DNA from: Polyangiaceae bacterium
Lineage (GTDB): Bacteria > Myxococcota_A > Polyangia > Polyangiales > Polyangiaceae
NCBI GenBank assembly: GCA_016712345.1
Contig: JADJRH010000011.1
Coordinates: forward strand, 3,968,001 to 4,032,000
Length of the DNA stretch: 64,000 nt
Direction: 5' to 3'
In this document: positions 26,637 to 35,556 of the stretch, piece by piece
How the letters are laid out: each line of letters starts with the position of its first letter
Position numbering within the stretch: the first letter of the stretch is position 1
Made by a program: the position numbers and the translations under genes
The notes under the pieces: model-generated
What the model saw: only the letters and a program-made list of their open reading frames with translations
Databases searched by the model: none
Told to the model about the DNA's origin: nothing

Positions 26637-28367
26637 TCAACCGAAAAGGGTTGTCTTGGCAAGCCCCAATGCCGCACCCAAACTCGGCGCGTCGGAGTAG
26701 GCTGTGTGTTTTTTGGCAGCCGAAAGTGCGTGTTTATGCCCAACAATGTACGGTTGTTTGGGCAGTTGAATGAGCGGGCCGGTGACGATCACTTTTTCGA
26801 TGTTGGGGAGGAGAAGCGGATTGTGGACAAATCCAATTCCACTCTGGACGTTGGTGGGTGAGCCTTTGGGGTGGCCTCCCCAGGGTGCCCGCGGCGTTGC
26901 GTACACAACGGCGGGCCATAAGTTTACACCGACGGCTCCATACTCAAGTTTGACGATCGCTTGGTGAACCGCGTGTTCAACCACGTTGTCTTCTTGATAT
27001 AGGCCGGGAACAAACAGGCAGGCTGACAGGGTTCCCCACAGTTTTTGGTTACAGAATTCAACAGCTTGGTGGAGAAACTCAACAGGATCGAGACTGCCCA
27101 CCTCCACAATGCTCAGCATGCTGCAAAACGGCTCGGTTGAAAACAGCGGTTCGTTTTCAGCGTGGGGATCCACCTCGGTAACCAGCGTCCAAGAGAGCTG
27201 TTCTTCGTGGGGCGTTCCAATGCGTTTTACAGATTTTCTACCCGAGGTAAGTTGCTCAAACCTGTCAAAAGCGCCGGGGTAATATGCTTTGCGCAGCGGC
27301 ACCTTTTCTAAAATGTGAGTGAGCGTGTCGAGGAGAAAGCGGCGCTGCGGAAACCCCTTGGGCAACACAAGCATTTTGCCCGCGTTGCAGTTGAAGCTCG
27401 CGTTGTTTGTGAGCTGAGTGGCAAGGCTTTCAGCAATGGATCGAATTTCAGAGTTGGAATAGAGGTAGGGTAGAACAATTGCCGGGCTGACATTTCCCAG
27501 TTCACTCGTGACCGTTTTTTTCAGCACGGGGTTGTTTTGTTTTTTTCTTTCGTCTCGTTCAGGCCCCGGTGGGCCCCACACAATGCGATCGTGCGTGTCA
27601 GCCGAACCCGTCAGGTGGACATGGGTAACATCGCGGTGGTTGATGAGGTGGCTACCCACTGAAGCGCCTCCGTCCACAATTTGGACATACCCTTTTTCTA
27701 TAAGGGGAGCAAACGACGCCTCAAACGGGGCGCGGAGGTATGCATTCACCGGGTTCATTTTCAGAACGGCGGGCCGATGCTCCACAAACAGGCTGTGAAG
27801 CACATCTGCCACGGGAATGCTGGCAACGTTACCCGCCCCAAGCACCGCTGTTACACCGGGCGATGACGTTGGTTTGGCAAGCGCCTTTTGACCTTCTGTC
27901 ACTTGAGACTTGGTGGTACCCGCGGTGTGGAGAACTTGAAAGTGTACACCCGACTCGACAACCGCACCACCTGAAAACATGGGCGGCAAGTCTGTAATGA
28001 CTCTTCCATCACTGCCGCGTTGAATGCGAAAGGATGATAGGGAAGGTCGCCCGTTTTTCTGAATTTGACGGAGTGCGGCGGCATGATGGCGCGCCAAACC
28101 CACCGAAACACTGGGGCCGGCAAACCATTCTTCAGCCTCGGCCGGGGCGCCGCGAACAATCCCTTTTGCTTCACACCCCAGGGCCACCACATCTGCGGCT
28201 GTTTTGGCCAATCCTTCGGCAATAAGGGCGGCCAGTTCAGCTTTTTTGAAAGCGGGAAGCGCGGCAAATTCACTGGCAGATTGCGCGGCTCGGGCAACTG
28301 CCATGTCGACCTGGGAGGGGCTGTCCTCGCGCGGCGACGAACCGGCGGGGTTGGGCGGTGTACTCAT
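26637..28367 (-). CDS. Aldehyde dehydrogenase superfamily protein
   Basis: The 576-residue protein contains VTAVLGAGNVASIPVADVLHSL (cofactor-binding region), VHLTGSADTHDRIVWG, TSELGNVSPAIVLP (the E-L-G-x-x-P region) and NNASFNCNAGKMLVLP with the candidate catalytic cysteine. The spacing and sequence differ from classic NAD aldehyde dehydrogenases and resemble the atypical acyl-CoA reductase or uncharacterised ALDH branches. It should oxidise or reduce an aldehyde or acyl intermediate; the substrate is unknown. It is the first gene of a likely four-gene operon with the DUF5916 protein, 5'-nucleotidase and YkgJ-like protein. The upstream 658 bp carry only repeats. Confidence 0.85.
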   Translation of the reverse strand: MSTPPNPAGSSPREDSPSQVDMAVARAAQSASEFAALPAFKKAELAALIAEGLAKTAADVVALGCEAKGIVRGAPAEAEEWFAGPSVSVGLARHHAAALRQIQKNGRPSLSSFRIQRGSDGRVITDLPPMFSGGAVVESGVHFQVLHTAGTTKSQVTEGQKALAKPTSSPGVTAVLGAGNVASIPVADVLHSLFVEHRPAVLKMNPVNAYLRAPFEASFAPLIEKGYVQIVDGGASVGSHLINHRDVTHVHLTGSADTHDRIVWGPPGPERDERKKQNNPVLKKTVTSELGNVSPAIVLPYLYSNSEIRSIAESLATQLTNNASFNCNAGKMLVLPKGFPQRRFLLDTLTHILEKVPLRKAYYPGAFDRFEQLTSGRKSVKRIGTPHEEQLSWTLVTEVDPHAENEPLFSTEPFCSMLSIVEVGSLDPVEFLHQAVEFCNQKLWGTLSACLFVPGLYQEDNVVEHAVHQAIVKLEYGAVGVNLWPAVVYATPRAPWGGHPKGSPTNVQSGIGFVHNPLLLPNIEKVIVTGPLIQLPKQPYIVGHKHALSAAKKHTAYSDAPSLGAALGLAKTTLFG

Positions 28368-29025
28368 TGAAGGCCCCTTTTAGCACACTCTTTCCCTTGG
28401 CACTACCCCACGCAACGCGCTTGAAACGTCTCGCCACCTGACGCGTCGTATCCAACACGGACTCCTGGGTCACTGACACCACCACGCAACGACCTGAAAC
28501 GCCCTGCCACCCGACACGTCTCTTCACCACGGAGTTCCCCAGCGGCGCATGCGCCTCATTCGAACGGCGAGTAACTCGTTGCGGTTGAGTTGTCGATGCA
28601 GCAGAAAAGAGCCCGTTCTGGGAGGTCCGGCGACTTGAGATGTCCATCACGTCGCCATCCACCGGTCTCGCCGGTCTCTCGTTTTCGTCGTGGCTGCGCT
28701 CGCCACAGAACTCCATCTGGAGAACCCGACGCGCCACGCTGTTCGCTTTTCCGCTTGGCGACGGGCAAGGGTGTCCCAAACGTCTCGACAAGACTGGATC
28801 CGTGCCTTGCAGAACGTTCCGCTAAAGGGAAGTTACCTAGGAGGCCCGGAGATCACGGAGATCCACGGAGTTTTTTGTATTCCAGACTGCCATCGGCTTG
28901 CACAGCCTGACCGATCACCTGTCAGGCCGGGGTCACGGCTGATGTGTACCCATAGCAGCCAAAGAACCAAAACCTCCGTGTCCCTCTGTGTCCGCCGTGC
29001 GTCCGTGTTGACTACGAGGTCACAG
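28368..29025. other. Gene-free region with dispersed repeats
   Basis: I see no credible gene in this 658-bp stretch: short open frames on both strands lack ribosome binding sites and family features. It holds two copies of the CACGGAG-type repeat (28425-28535 and 28845-29050). Between them is a segment with words such as AACGTCTCGACAAGACTGG that I do not recognise. The part next to 28367 must contain the promoter of the aldehyde dehydrogenase operon. Confidence 0.6.
28425..28535. repeat. Dispersed CACGGAG-type repeat, copy B
   Basis: It shares CGCCACCTGACGCGTCGTA, AACACGGACTCC, CACGCAACGACC and ACGTCTCTTCACCACGGA with copy A at 22.2 kb, some segments in reverse order or orientation. It is non-coding. 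Confidence 0.6.
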
Positions 29026-29050
29026 TCATCCAGACGCTTCAGGTCTTGGC
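28845..29050. repeat. Dispersed CACGGAG-type repeat, copy C
   Basis: It contains AGATCACGGAGATCCACGGAG, CCTCCGTGTCCCTCTGTG, CCGTGTTGACTACGAGGTCAC and the terminal CTTCAGGTCTTGGC also found in copy A. It overlaps the last codons of rtcR and supplies its stop. Confidence 0.65.
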
Positions 29051-30655
29051 ACAACCAGATCGGCAAACGTCAGGTTAAACCTGGCGAGGTATTTTCGAAG
29101 GCGATCGGCGTCGTTGACGCTGCTTTTTTGGGCTCGCGACGCGGCAAACAAGGTGCGACCCGCGTCTGAAAGCGAGCGCGCTGTTTGACATACAGCAATC
29201 ACGTCGGCGAGTTGTACTCTGTCAAATCGATCAATCTCGTCGGCCTTTTCAGAACCGAGCACGCCCGCAACAAGGTCCACTGTGCGCGATGCGTACACAT
29301 TTCTCCGCCAAGACAAAAGCAGCCTTTCGATCTCTTCGGCCACCGCTTCGGTGCGAATTCTACCCCCTTGTGAAAGTGTGGCCATCCGCATGACGGCGGC
29401 TGAAAAGTCGCGAAAGTTGCCGCGCCAAAGAGCTTGTTTGGAAGTTGCAAATTCTAAAAAGCGGGTTTTGGCTTCGCGACTCATGGTGATGTTTTGACCC
29501 AACCGGGCGGTACACGAAACAAGTTCTGTTTCGAGGTTGGGTTCTATGTCTTCAGGTCGCTCGGCGAGGGAGGGTAGATGAAACGTCCACAGGTTGATGC
29601 GCGCGTATAGATCTTCACGAAACTTGCCGGCTTCCACGTCGGTTGAAAGATCCCTGTTGGTGGCGGCGACAAGCTGAAAATCGCTTTTTTGTTCTTTGTC
29701 GGACCCAACTGGGTAAAACACTTTTTCTTCTATCGCGCGAAGCAACATTGCCTGTTCATCAAGCCCGAGTTCGCCGACTTCATCGAGAAACAACACTCCA
29801 CCGTTGGCCTTTTTTAATAGTCCCTGACGAGCTTCAAGCGCCCCGGTGAACGCCCCGCGCACGTGGCCGAATAAAGCACTCATCGCCGAATCGCCGCGAA
29901 TGGTGGCGCAGTTGACATCCACAAGTTCACCCGCGAGTTTGTGGCGCGCACGCTTGATTTCGTAGATGCGTTTGGCGAGTTGACTTTTGCCAGCACCGGT
30001 GGGGCCGGCAAGCAGTATGGGGAGGATCGCGACGCGATGGCGACTTTTCAATCTGCTCAATCAGGCGGTTATACCGGGTGTTTTTTGTCTCAATTCCACC
30101 TTTGAGAATGGCTTCGGCGTCTTTCCTTTCAAGAGCCGCGCGGGAAGCGATTTTGTCGTAGCGGGAGAGGTCTAAATCGATAATTGTGTATTTGCCGGCG
30201 GGCTTGTTTTCGGCCTTGCCCGTTGGGGAGGTTTGCAGAAGTCTGCCGGGTAGATGCCTCGACTCGGTGAGTAGAAACAGGCAAATCTGTGCAACGTGTG
30301 TGCCGGTTGTAATATGAATCAGGTAGTCTTCTTCGTCGGTTGAAAATGGGTAGGTTTTGGCAAATTCGTGCAGGGTAGAATAGACCTCTTCAAAATCCCA
30401 CGGGTCGGTGAAGGGCATTTCAACAAGTTGGAGATTGGTTTCAGGCGACGCCTGGGCAATGTCGGCGCGCACCAGCTCGGCGAGAGACTTGAATTTGGGC
30501 TCGTACAAAAGCTCAAACCGGTGAACCGCCAAGTCGGGCTGCTGGCAAATCGCCACAGTCGGGCGCCACTTTTCCCACCGGTCCTGAGATTTGCCTGTGT
30601 CGAGGATGCTGCCCAAAACACCGATGACCACTGTGCGACGGGCTGAAATTGCCAT
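29026..30655 (-). CDS. rtcR: RtcR, sigma-54-dependent activator of RNA repair, frameshifted near 30020-30048
   Basis: The N-terminal half (from ATG 30655) matches the RtcR sensor domain: TVVIGVLGSILDTG, WRPTVAICQQPDL, PWDFEEVYSTLHEFAK, DYLIHITTGTHVAQICLFLL and TIIDLDLSRYDKIASR. The second half is the AAA+ sigma-54 activator domain with Walker A GPTGAGKS, the GAFTGA loop, Walker B GGVLFLDEVGEL, and the C-terminal KASVNDADRLRKYLARF-like end. The frame breaks between IEQIEK and PILLAGPTG. Restoring one base in TTTT (30045-30048) and one in GGGG (30019-30022) gives IEKVAIASRSSPILLAGP, as in other RtcR proteins. RtcR switches on rtcBA in response to RNA damage products; here it is divergent from rtcB. 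The last residues come from repeat copy C. Confidence 0.88.
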
Positions 30656-30743
30656 TCTCAAAGCTTATACGCGGAGATAAATGCCAGTGCAATGGTTGGG
30701 GGACAACGCCGAAAAGGCCGCGATTTATGGGTAAACGGCAAGC

Positions 30744-30759
30744 TGGCACACCGATTGAT
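30744..30759 (+). promoter_or_regulatory. Weak sigma-54 promoter candidate for rtcBA
   Basis: TGGCAC (30744-30749), five bases, then TTGAT (30755-30759) resembles the TGGCAC-N5-TTGC sigma-54 consensus, with A instead of the usually essential C at -12. It would start transcription only a few bases before the rtcB ATG (30773). It is listed because an RtcR-dependent sigma-54 promoter is expected in this gap. Confidence 0.3.
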
Positions 30760-30772
30760 AAACCGGCCGTTT

Positions 30773-31969
30773 ATGGAAACGAACTACAACGTGCTGTCGC
30801 GTGGGGATGCATTGGTGAAGGCGTGGACGGTGGGAGTGCCCTTTGACGAAGGTACGAAAGAGCAACTGTTGAAGGTCGCCACAATGCCTTTCATCCATCG
30901 TTGGGTAGCGGCCATGCCCGACGCGCACGTGGGAATTGGAGCCACTGTTGGGAGCGTGATTGCGACGCACGGGGCGATCATTCCATCGGCGGTGGGTGTG
31001 GATATCGGCTGCGGAATGACGGCCGCACGCACGAGTCTGAAGACGAGCGACTTGCCCGATTCGCTGGCTTCGCTCCGCAGCCGCATTGAGCGCGCGGTGC
31101 CCCACGGGCGGGGAATGTGGTCGGACGCGCCCGCTCCTGTGATCGACGCCTGGGCACCACTGGCGCCCGGGTTTGCGCGCATTCAGGAAAAGGTGAACGG
31201 GCTGCTCGACGACTCGGCGAAAAATCAAATTGGAACGCTCGGGACCGGAAACCACTTTGTGGAGCTTTGTGCCGACGAGCACGAGCGCGTTTGGGTGATG
31301 CTGCATTCAGGATCGCGCGGCGTGGGAAACCGCATCGGTTCGCACTTTATTGCCCGAGCAAAACGCGAAATGGAAAAGTGGTTTATCCATTTGCCCGATG
31401 AGAATTTGGCTTATTTCCCCGAAGGAACTGAAGGTTTTTCAGACTACATGGAAGCGGTGGGTTGGGCGCAGGACTACGCCCGCGCAAACCGCGATGTGAT
31501 GATGAGCGCGGTGCTTGCGGCTCTTTCGTCGTCGGGAGAATTGCCGCCGTTCAACGCAACTGAAACGGTGGTGAGCTGCCATCACAACTACGTTGCGCGC
31601 GAACACCACTTTGGAAAAGACGTGTTTGTAACGCGCAAAGGCGCGGTGCGGGCACGTCTGGGCGACTACGGAATTGTGCCCGGCAGCATGGGTGCGGGGT
31701 CGTTCATTGTTCGCGGTTTGGGAAATACCGACGCCTTTGAAAGCTGCTCCCACGGGGCCGGCCGAGCGATGACGCGCACCGAGGCGAAGCGACGCTTTTC
31801 GGTGGACGATCACGCAAAAGCAACGGCCCACGTGGAGTGCCGCAAAGACGAAGGTGTGATCGACGAAACGCCGATGGCGTACAAGCCGATCAACGACGTG
31901 ATGCGCGCGCAGCGTGATCTCGTGGAAATTGCGTTTTCGCTGCGGCCGCTTCTTTGCGTAAAGGGATGA
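30773..31969 (+). CDS. rtcB: RNA-splicing ligase RtcB
   Basis: The ATG at 30773 gives METNYNVLSRGDALVKAWTVGVP, aligning with the E. coli RtcB start; earlier in-frame starts add an unrelated extension. The 398-residue protein carries AVGVDIGCGMTAART with the Mn-binding Cys (about residue 80), GTGNHFVEL, VMLHSGSRGVGNRIG, VVSCHHNYV with the metal-binding histidines, GSMGAGSFIVRGLG and ESCSHGAGRAM with the histidine that is guanylylated. RtcB joins 2',3'-cyclic phosphate and 5'-OH RNA ends using GTP. It heads the rtcBA operon, divergent from rtcR, and should be expressed on demand through RtcR. Confidence 0.97.
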   Translation: METNYNVLSRGDALVKAWTVGVPFDEGTKEQLLKVATMPFIHRWVAAMPDAHVGIGATVGSVIATHGAIIPSAVGVDIGCGMTAARTSLKTSDLPDSLASLRSRIERAVPHGRGMWSDAPAPVIDAWAPLAPGFARIQEKVNGLLDDSAKNQIGTLGTGNHFVELCADEHERVWVMLHSGSRGVGNRIGSHFIARAKREMEKWFIHLPDENLAYFPEGTEGFSDYMEAVGWAQDYARANRDVMMSAVLAALSSSGELPPFNATETVVSCHHNYVAREHHFGKDVFVTRKGAVRARLGDYGIVPGSMGAGSFIVRGLGNTDAFESCSHGAGRAMTRTEAKRRFSVDDHAKATAHVECRKDEGVIDETPMAYKPINDVMRAQRDLVEIAFSLRPLLCVKG

Positions 31970-32020
31970 CTTCTTCTTTGCCGCCGAACGCCGCACCGTG
32001 GTCTGTTTGTGAGGTCATTG

Positions 32021-33040
32021 ATGATCACCATCGACGGTTCCGAAGGCGAAGGCGGGGGGCAAATCCTACGAACAACGCTGGCACTTTCATTGGTGCTTCG
32101 AACGCCGGTGACAATCACCAACATCCGGAAGGGCCGAGCCAAGCCGGGGCTGTTGCGACAACATCTCGCGGCGGTGAATGCGGCCGCAGCAGTGGGCGCA
32201 GCCGAGGTGACGGGTGCAGAACTGCTGTCCGGCGAGGTGACGCTTCGTCCCACGGCCATCTTAGGCGGGCGGCATCGATTTGCGATCGGGAGCGCGGGCA
32301 GCACCATTTTGCTTCTGCAAACGGTGTTGCCTGCGTTGCTTGTCGCTGACGCGCCGTCGCAACTTGTTCTCGAAGGGGGTACACACAATCCGAGCGCGCC
32401 GCCGTTCCCGCATTTGCAGCGGGCTTTTTTGCCGCTGCTTGAACGCATGGGGGCACGCGTGCGCGCCGAGTGCGAGCGGCCGGGTTTTTATCCCGCGGGT
32501 GGCGGGCGCTTGGTGATCAACATCACCCCCGCCGCGCTTCTCACGCCGTTTTCGCTGTTGGAGCGCGGAGCCACAAAGCGCGTTTGGGGAGTGGCGGTGG
32601 TTGCGAATTTGCCGCCTTCCATAGCCGTTCGTGAAATGGCGGCGGTGCGCTCGATCTTGGGCGGCGATGAAGAATCGTTTCGACCTCAAGTGCTTCGCGA
32701 TGCGTTGGGTCCGGGGAACGTGGTGACGATCGATGTGGAGAGCGAACACGTCACCGAGGTTTTCACGGGCTTCGGTGAACGCGGCGTGCGCGCTGAAAAA
32801 GTGGGTGAACGTGTCGCCCGAGAAGCCCGCGACTACCTCGACTCAAACGCCGTGGTGGGTGAGCACCTGGCCGATCAACTTCTTTTGCCGATGGTATTGG
32901 CAGGCAGCGGCGCGTTTCGAACGGTCGAGCCGTCATCACACACAACAACGCAGGCCGACTTGTTGAGGAAGATCTTGGGCGCAAAGATCCGGTTTGTGAA
33001 AGACGGCGAGCAGTCACACGTGGTGGAGATCGAGCGCTGA
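32021..33040 (+). CDS. rtcA: RNA 3'-terminal phosphate cyclase RtcA
   Basis: The ATG at 32021 begins MITIDGSEGEGGGQILRT, the exact family opening. The 339-residue protein has IRKGRAKPGLLRQHLAAV, GSAGSTILLLQTVLP, GGTHNPSAPPFPHLQ, RPGFYPAGGGRL and, near the end, SSHTTTQADLLRKIL, which contains the His that accepts AMP. RtcA converts 3'-phosphate RNA ends into 2',3'-cyclic phosphates, making substrates for RtcB. It follows rtcB after 51 bp. Its 3' end is followed directly by inverted repeats at 33046-33121. Confidence 0.96.
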   Translation: MITIDGSEGEGGGQILRTTLALSLVLRTPVTITNIRKGRAKPGLLRQHLAAVNAAAAVGAAEVTGAELLSGEVTLRPTAILGGRHRFAIGSAGSTILLLQTVLPALLVADAPSQLVLEGGTHNPSAPPFPHLQRAFLPLLERMGARVRAECERPGFYPAGGGRLVINITPAALLTPFSLLERGATKRVWGVAVVANLPPSIAVREMAAVRSILGGDEESFRPQVLRDALGPGNVVTIDVESEHVTEVFTGFGERGVRAEKVGERVAREARDYLDSNAVVGEHLADQLLLPMVLAGSGAFRTVEPSSHTTTQADLLRKILGAKIRFVKDGEQSHVVEIER

Positions 33041-33045
33041 CGGTC

Positions 33046-33081
33046 ACGTTGTGTACTCAGTTGTTTGTGAGTACACAACGT
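33046..33081. terminator. Bidirectional hairpin terminator built from a GTGTAC inverted pair
   Basis: A perfect 14-bp stem, ACGTTGTGTACTCA (33046-33059) against TGAGTACACAACGT (33068-33081) with an 8-nt loop, lies 5 bp after the rtcA stop and faces the convergent lipoprotein gene. There is no clear U-tract, so a termination role is inferred from position and stability. Confidence 0.6.
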
Positions 33082-33089
33082 AGACCGAA

Positions 33090-33121
33090 TGCGTACACTT
33101 GTTAGCCAATTTGTGTACGCA
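33090..33121. terminator. Second hairpin in the rtcA/VWA convergent gap
   Basis: TGCGTACAC (33090-33098) pairs with GTGTACGCA (33113-33121). A full GTGTACAC palindrome follows at 33127-33134, just before the end of the convergent gene. Like the first hairpin, it is made of variants of the window-wide GTGTAC motif. Confidence 0.45.
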
Positions 33122-33135
33122 AGCAAGTGTACACA

Positions 33136-34356
33136 CTACGTGGGTGTTGGCTCGTCGCAGCCGAAAACAATGTCCACATCGGTGATTTCACCCGCTTTGA
33201 GTGAATCACAGGTGGGCCCGTAGAACGTGATTTGGTTGGTGGCCGGATCGTAGTCCCAGCCCATCGCGTGTGTCGGGTCTTTGGCAACCTTGGTTGTGTT
33301 GTCGAAGAACACGAAGATTTCGTCGGGGTTGGGCGGCATTTCATCGAGTGAGAACGTGCAGCCGAGTGTTTTGTTGGCGATGGTGGTGAGCGCCGCGTCG
33401 AGGCTCATTTGGTCGGACGCGTCGTAATACTTGGTGGGATCGCCCGCGGGTACGCCGCCCGCATCCGCGAACGTGTTCATCTGCGCGGGATCAATCCCGT
33501 TGCCGAAGCCGAGCACGAACGTTGGAACACCCATCATGTCGTGCAGGTTTTGGATGATCATGGTTGTGCCGTTGTCACCGCCCGCGGCGGAACAGCCGCT
33601 CGACTGTTTTCCGTCGGTGATCAGCAGCACATAGCTGTCGCGATCGGGGTCGAGAAACGCGGGCTCTGTCGTGGCCTGCTCCATCGCCGTGTCGATATTC
33701 GTAACGCACGGTCCATTGGGGAAATACGGATCGTTTTGTTGAAGCGCGGCGCCGAGCATGTCGCTGATCGTCATCTCAGTTGCGGGTGCAACCGGCACAA
33801 TGATGTCGGCCTGCTGACACTGCGGATCCACCAGATCGGGAAACATGCTCAGCCCGAAGCGGATCTTGCCGTTGAAGACCGCTGTCATGTTTTGAATGGC
33901 GGCCACGGCCACTTCCCACTTTGTGCCGCCGCCCGCTGCCTGCGTCATCGAACAGGAGCGATCGAGAACGATCAAAAGATTGGGCGCCACGGCTTCGGCT
34001 TTGGCTTCTTTGCCACCACAACCGCCGCCCGGAACGCATGTTTTGGTGTTCGTGTCGCAGACGGTTCCCTCGGGACAGTCGCCGTCTTTGAGGCACGTTC
34101 CCGGATCGATGCATTGGCCCGCAACGCTGCATATCTGCGGCTCGACGCAGGCCGGTTCGCATCCGCCGGGAATGCCGGCTCCGCTGCCCGCGGTTCCCCC
34201 GGTTGTTGAAGTGGAGCCTCCAGATCCACCGGTGGTGGAGGCACCGGCGGCTCCGGTCCCGGTTGTTTCACCGCCGCCGTCGCATGCTGCAAGCGCGGCC
34301 GGAATCCCAATCGCGCACGCCACGACGAGCGCAAACCGATGTGCAAGCGTTGCCAC
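33136..34356 (-). CDS. VWA domain lipoprotein
   Basis: The GTG start at 34356 is chosen because AAGGAGG lies 5 nt upstream and the product begins ATLAHRFALVVACAIGIPAALAAC, a lipoprotein signal ending in a lipobox Cys. Earlier in-frame starts would hide this. A Gly/Ser/Thr linker follows, then a cysteine-rich EGF-like stretch (CEPACVEPQICSVAGQC, CPEGTVCDTNTKTCVPGG), and a VWA domain with LLIVLDRSCSMTQ (DxSxS-like site) and YVLLITDGKQSSGC. It is probably an outer-membrane, adhesion-type protein. It converges with rtcA. A GTGTACAC at 34441-34448 lies in the gap upstream. Confidence 0.85.
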   Translation of the reverse strand: MATLAHRFALVVACAIGIPAALAACDGGGETTGTGAAGASTTGGSGGSTSTTGGTAGSGAGIPGGCEPACVEPQICSVAGQCIDPGTCLKDGDCPEGTVCDTNTKTCVPGGGCGGKEAKAEAVAPNLLIVLDRSCSMTQAAGGGTKWEVAVAAIQNMTAVFNGKIRFGLSMFPDLVDPQCQQADIIVPVAPATEMTISDMLGAALQQNDPYFPNGPCVTNIDTAMEQATTEPAFLDPDRDSYVLLITDGKQSSGCSAAGGDNGTTMIIQNLHDMMGVPTFVLGFGNGIDPAQMNTFADAGGVPAGDPTKYYDASDQMSLDAALTTIANKTLGCTFSLDEMPPNPDEIFVFFDNTTKVAKDPTHAMGWDYDPATNQITFYGPTCDSLKAGEITDVDIVFGCDEPTPT

Positions 34357-34462
34357 TCTGGCCTCCTTGTCAAAGAGAAGGAACGCTGAGCGTATCAGGG
34401 GGGCCCCGCTTCGGTCGATTTCGTTCACGGCCGACGCGACGTGTACACATTCGCAAAATCTG

Positions 34463-35554
34463 TCAGCCGAACCACTTTGCGAGCAAAAACGACGCAACGC
34501 CCGCAATCACGCAGATCAACACCGCGGCGATCACAACGGGCATGCGTGATCGCTTGGAAGCGGCTTTGACGGGTGCGGTTTGGGTCGGTGAGCGAGAGGT
34601 GGTGGGCGCTTGCTGCAGCGGCTGCGCCGCCGCGGCAAGCGCCCCCCAAAACTCGCTCACCGACCCAAACCGCTTGTCGCGATCTTTTTCGAGAGCACGC
34701 AGAACAGCGGCTTCAACAGCCGGCGGAACATCGGGACGAACGCGCGTGAGCGGCTCCGCCGGTTTGTACAAGATCGCACCGAAAATCTCGGCAACGGTGC
34801 GGCCGTCGAACGGGGGCGTTCCGGCGAGCATCTCGTGCAAAATAACGCCGATCGCCCAGATGTCGGTGCGCGGATCCACATCGCGCGATGCCTTGAGTTG
34901 CTCGGGAGACATGTACGTCGGCGAGCCGAACACATCGGTGGTTTTTGTGAGCTTCTGTTGGTCGTCGGCCACCGTGGCGCGCATTGTCTTGGAGATCCCA
35001 AAATCGAGAACTTTGATCACCTCGCCGCTTTGATCGCCGCGTGTGAGAAACAGGTTGTCGGGCTTGAGATCGCGGTGGATCACACCCAGCGCGTGGGCAG
35101 CCGACAACGCCTCGCACGTTTGTCTTGTGTACTCAAGCGCGACATCGAGCGGCATCCGCCCGAGATTTTTCATGCGCGTTCCGAGCGGCTGCCCGTCGAG
35201 CAGCTCCATCGCCATGAAGGGCGTGTCGTCGGCCAGCGTTCCAACGTCGAAAATGCGGACGACGTTGGGGTGGTTGAGATGGCTTATTGCGCGCGCTTCG
35301 CGCCAAAAGCGGGCCACCGCTCCGTCTTCACCGCGTGTGTCGGGCTGAAGAAACTTGAGCGCGACAACTCGGCCGGTGGGCAAGTGGGTAGCGCCGAGAA
35401 CTGTGGCCATGCCGCCTTCGCCGACATGGCGGTCAATCCGATAAATGCCGGCGACCACCTGACCCGGAGCAAACTTCACCGGCGCCTCGTCCAAGGGCAC
35501 CTGAATAATGGTGCCTTTGCTCGTGACTTTGGCGGTGGGATCAAAGTTGCTCAT
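34463..35554 (-). CDS. Membrane-anchored Ser/Thr protein kinase
   Basis: This 363-residue Hanks-type kinase has all catalytic motifs: the Gly-rich loop VGEGGMATV, VALKFL with the ATP-binding Lys, HRDLKPDNLFL (catalytic loop, about residues 159-169), VLDFGISKTM, and GSPTYMSPEQL in the activation segment. A Ser/Pro/Thr/Gln-rich juxtamembrane stretch and one transmembrane helix (MPVVIAAVLICVIAGVASFLLAKWF) end the protein; no external sensor domain follows. It lies 2 bp after the upstream lipoprotein gene, so they form an operon. It is the only complete kinase in the window and a candidate partner for the FHA and PP2C proteins at 1.7-7 kb. Confidence 0.96.
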   Translation of the reverse strand: MSNFDPTAKVTSKGTIIQVPLDEAPVKFAPGQVVAGIYRIDRHVGEGGMATVLGATHLPTGRVVALKFLQPDTRGEDGAVARFWREARAISHLNHPNVVRIFDVGTLADDTPFMAMELLDGQPLGTRMKNLGRMPLDVALEYTRQTCEALSAAHALGVIHRDLKPDNLFLTRGDQSGEVIKVLDFGISKTMRATVADDQQKLTKTTDVFGSPTYMSPEQLKASRDVDPRTDIWAIGVILHEMLAGTPPFDGRTVAEIFGAILYKPAEPLTRVRPDVPPAVEAAVLRALEKDRDKRFGSVSEFWGALAAAAQPLQQAPTTSRSPTQTAPVKAASKRSRMPVVIAAVLICVIAGVASFLLAKWFG

Positions 35555-35556
35555 AG

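Noticed and set aside
28558..28910. Short open frames on both strands in the repeat-rich gap before rtcR.
   Set aside because: No ribosome binding sites, no family features, and the region consists largely of dispersed repeats.
22160..29050. CACGGAG/CACAGAGG repeats considered as a CRISPR array.
   Set aside because: The copies are few, unevenly spaced kilobases apart and lack uniform spacers.
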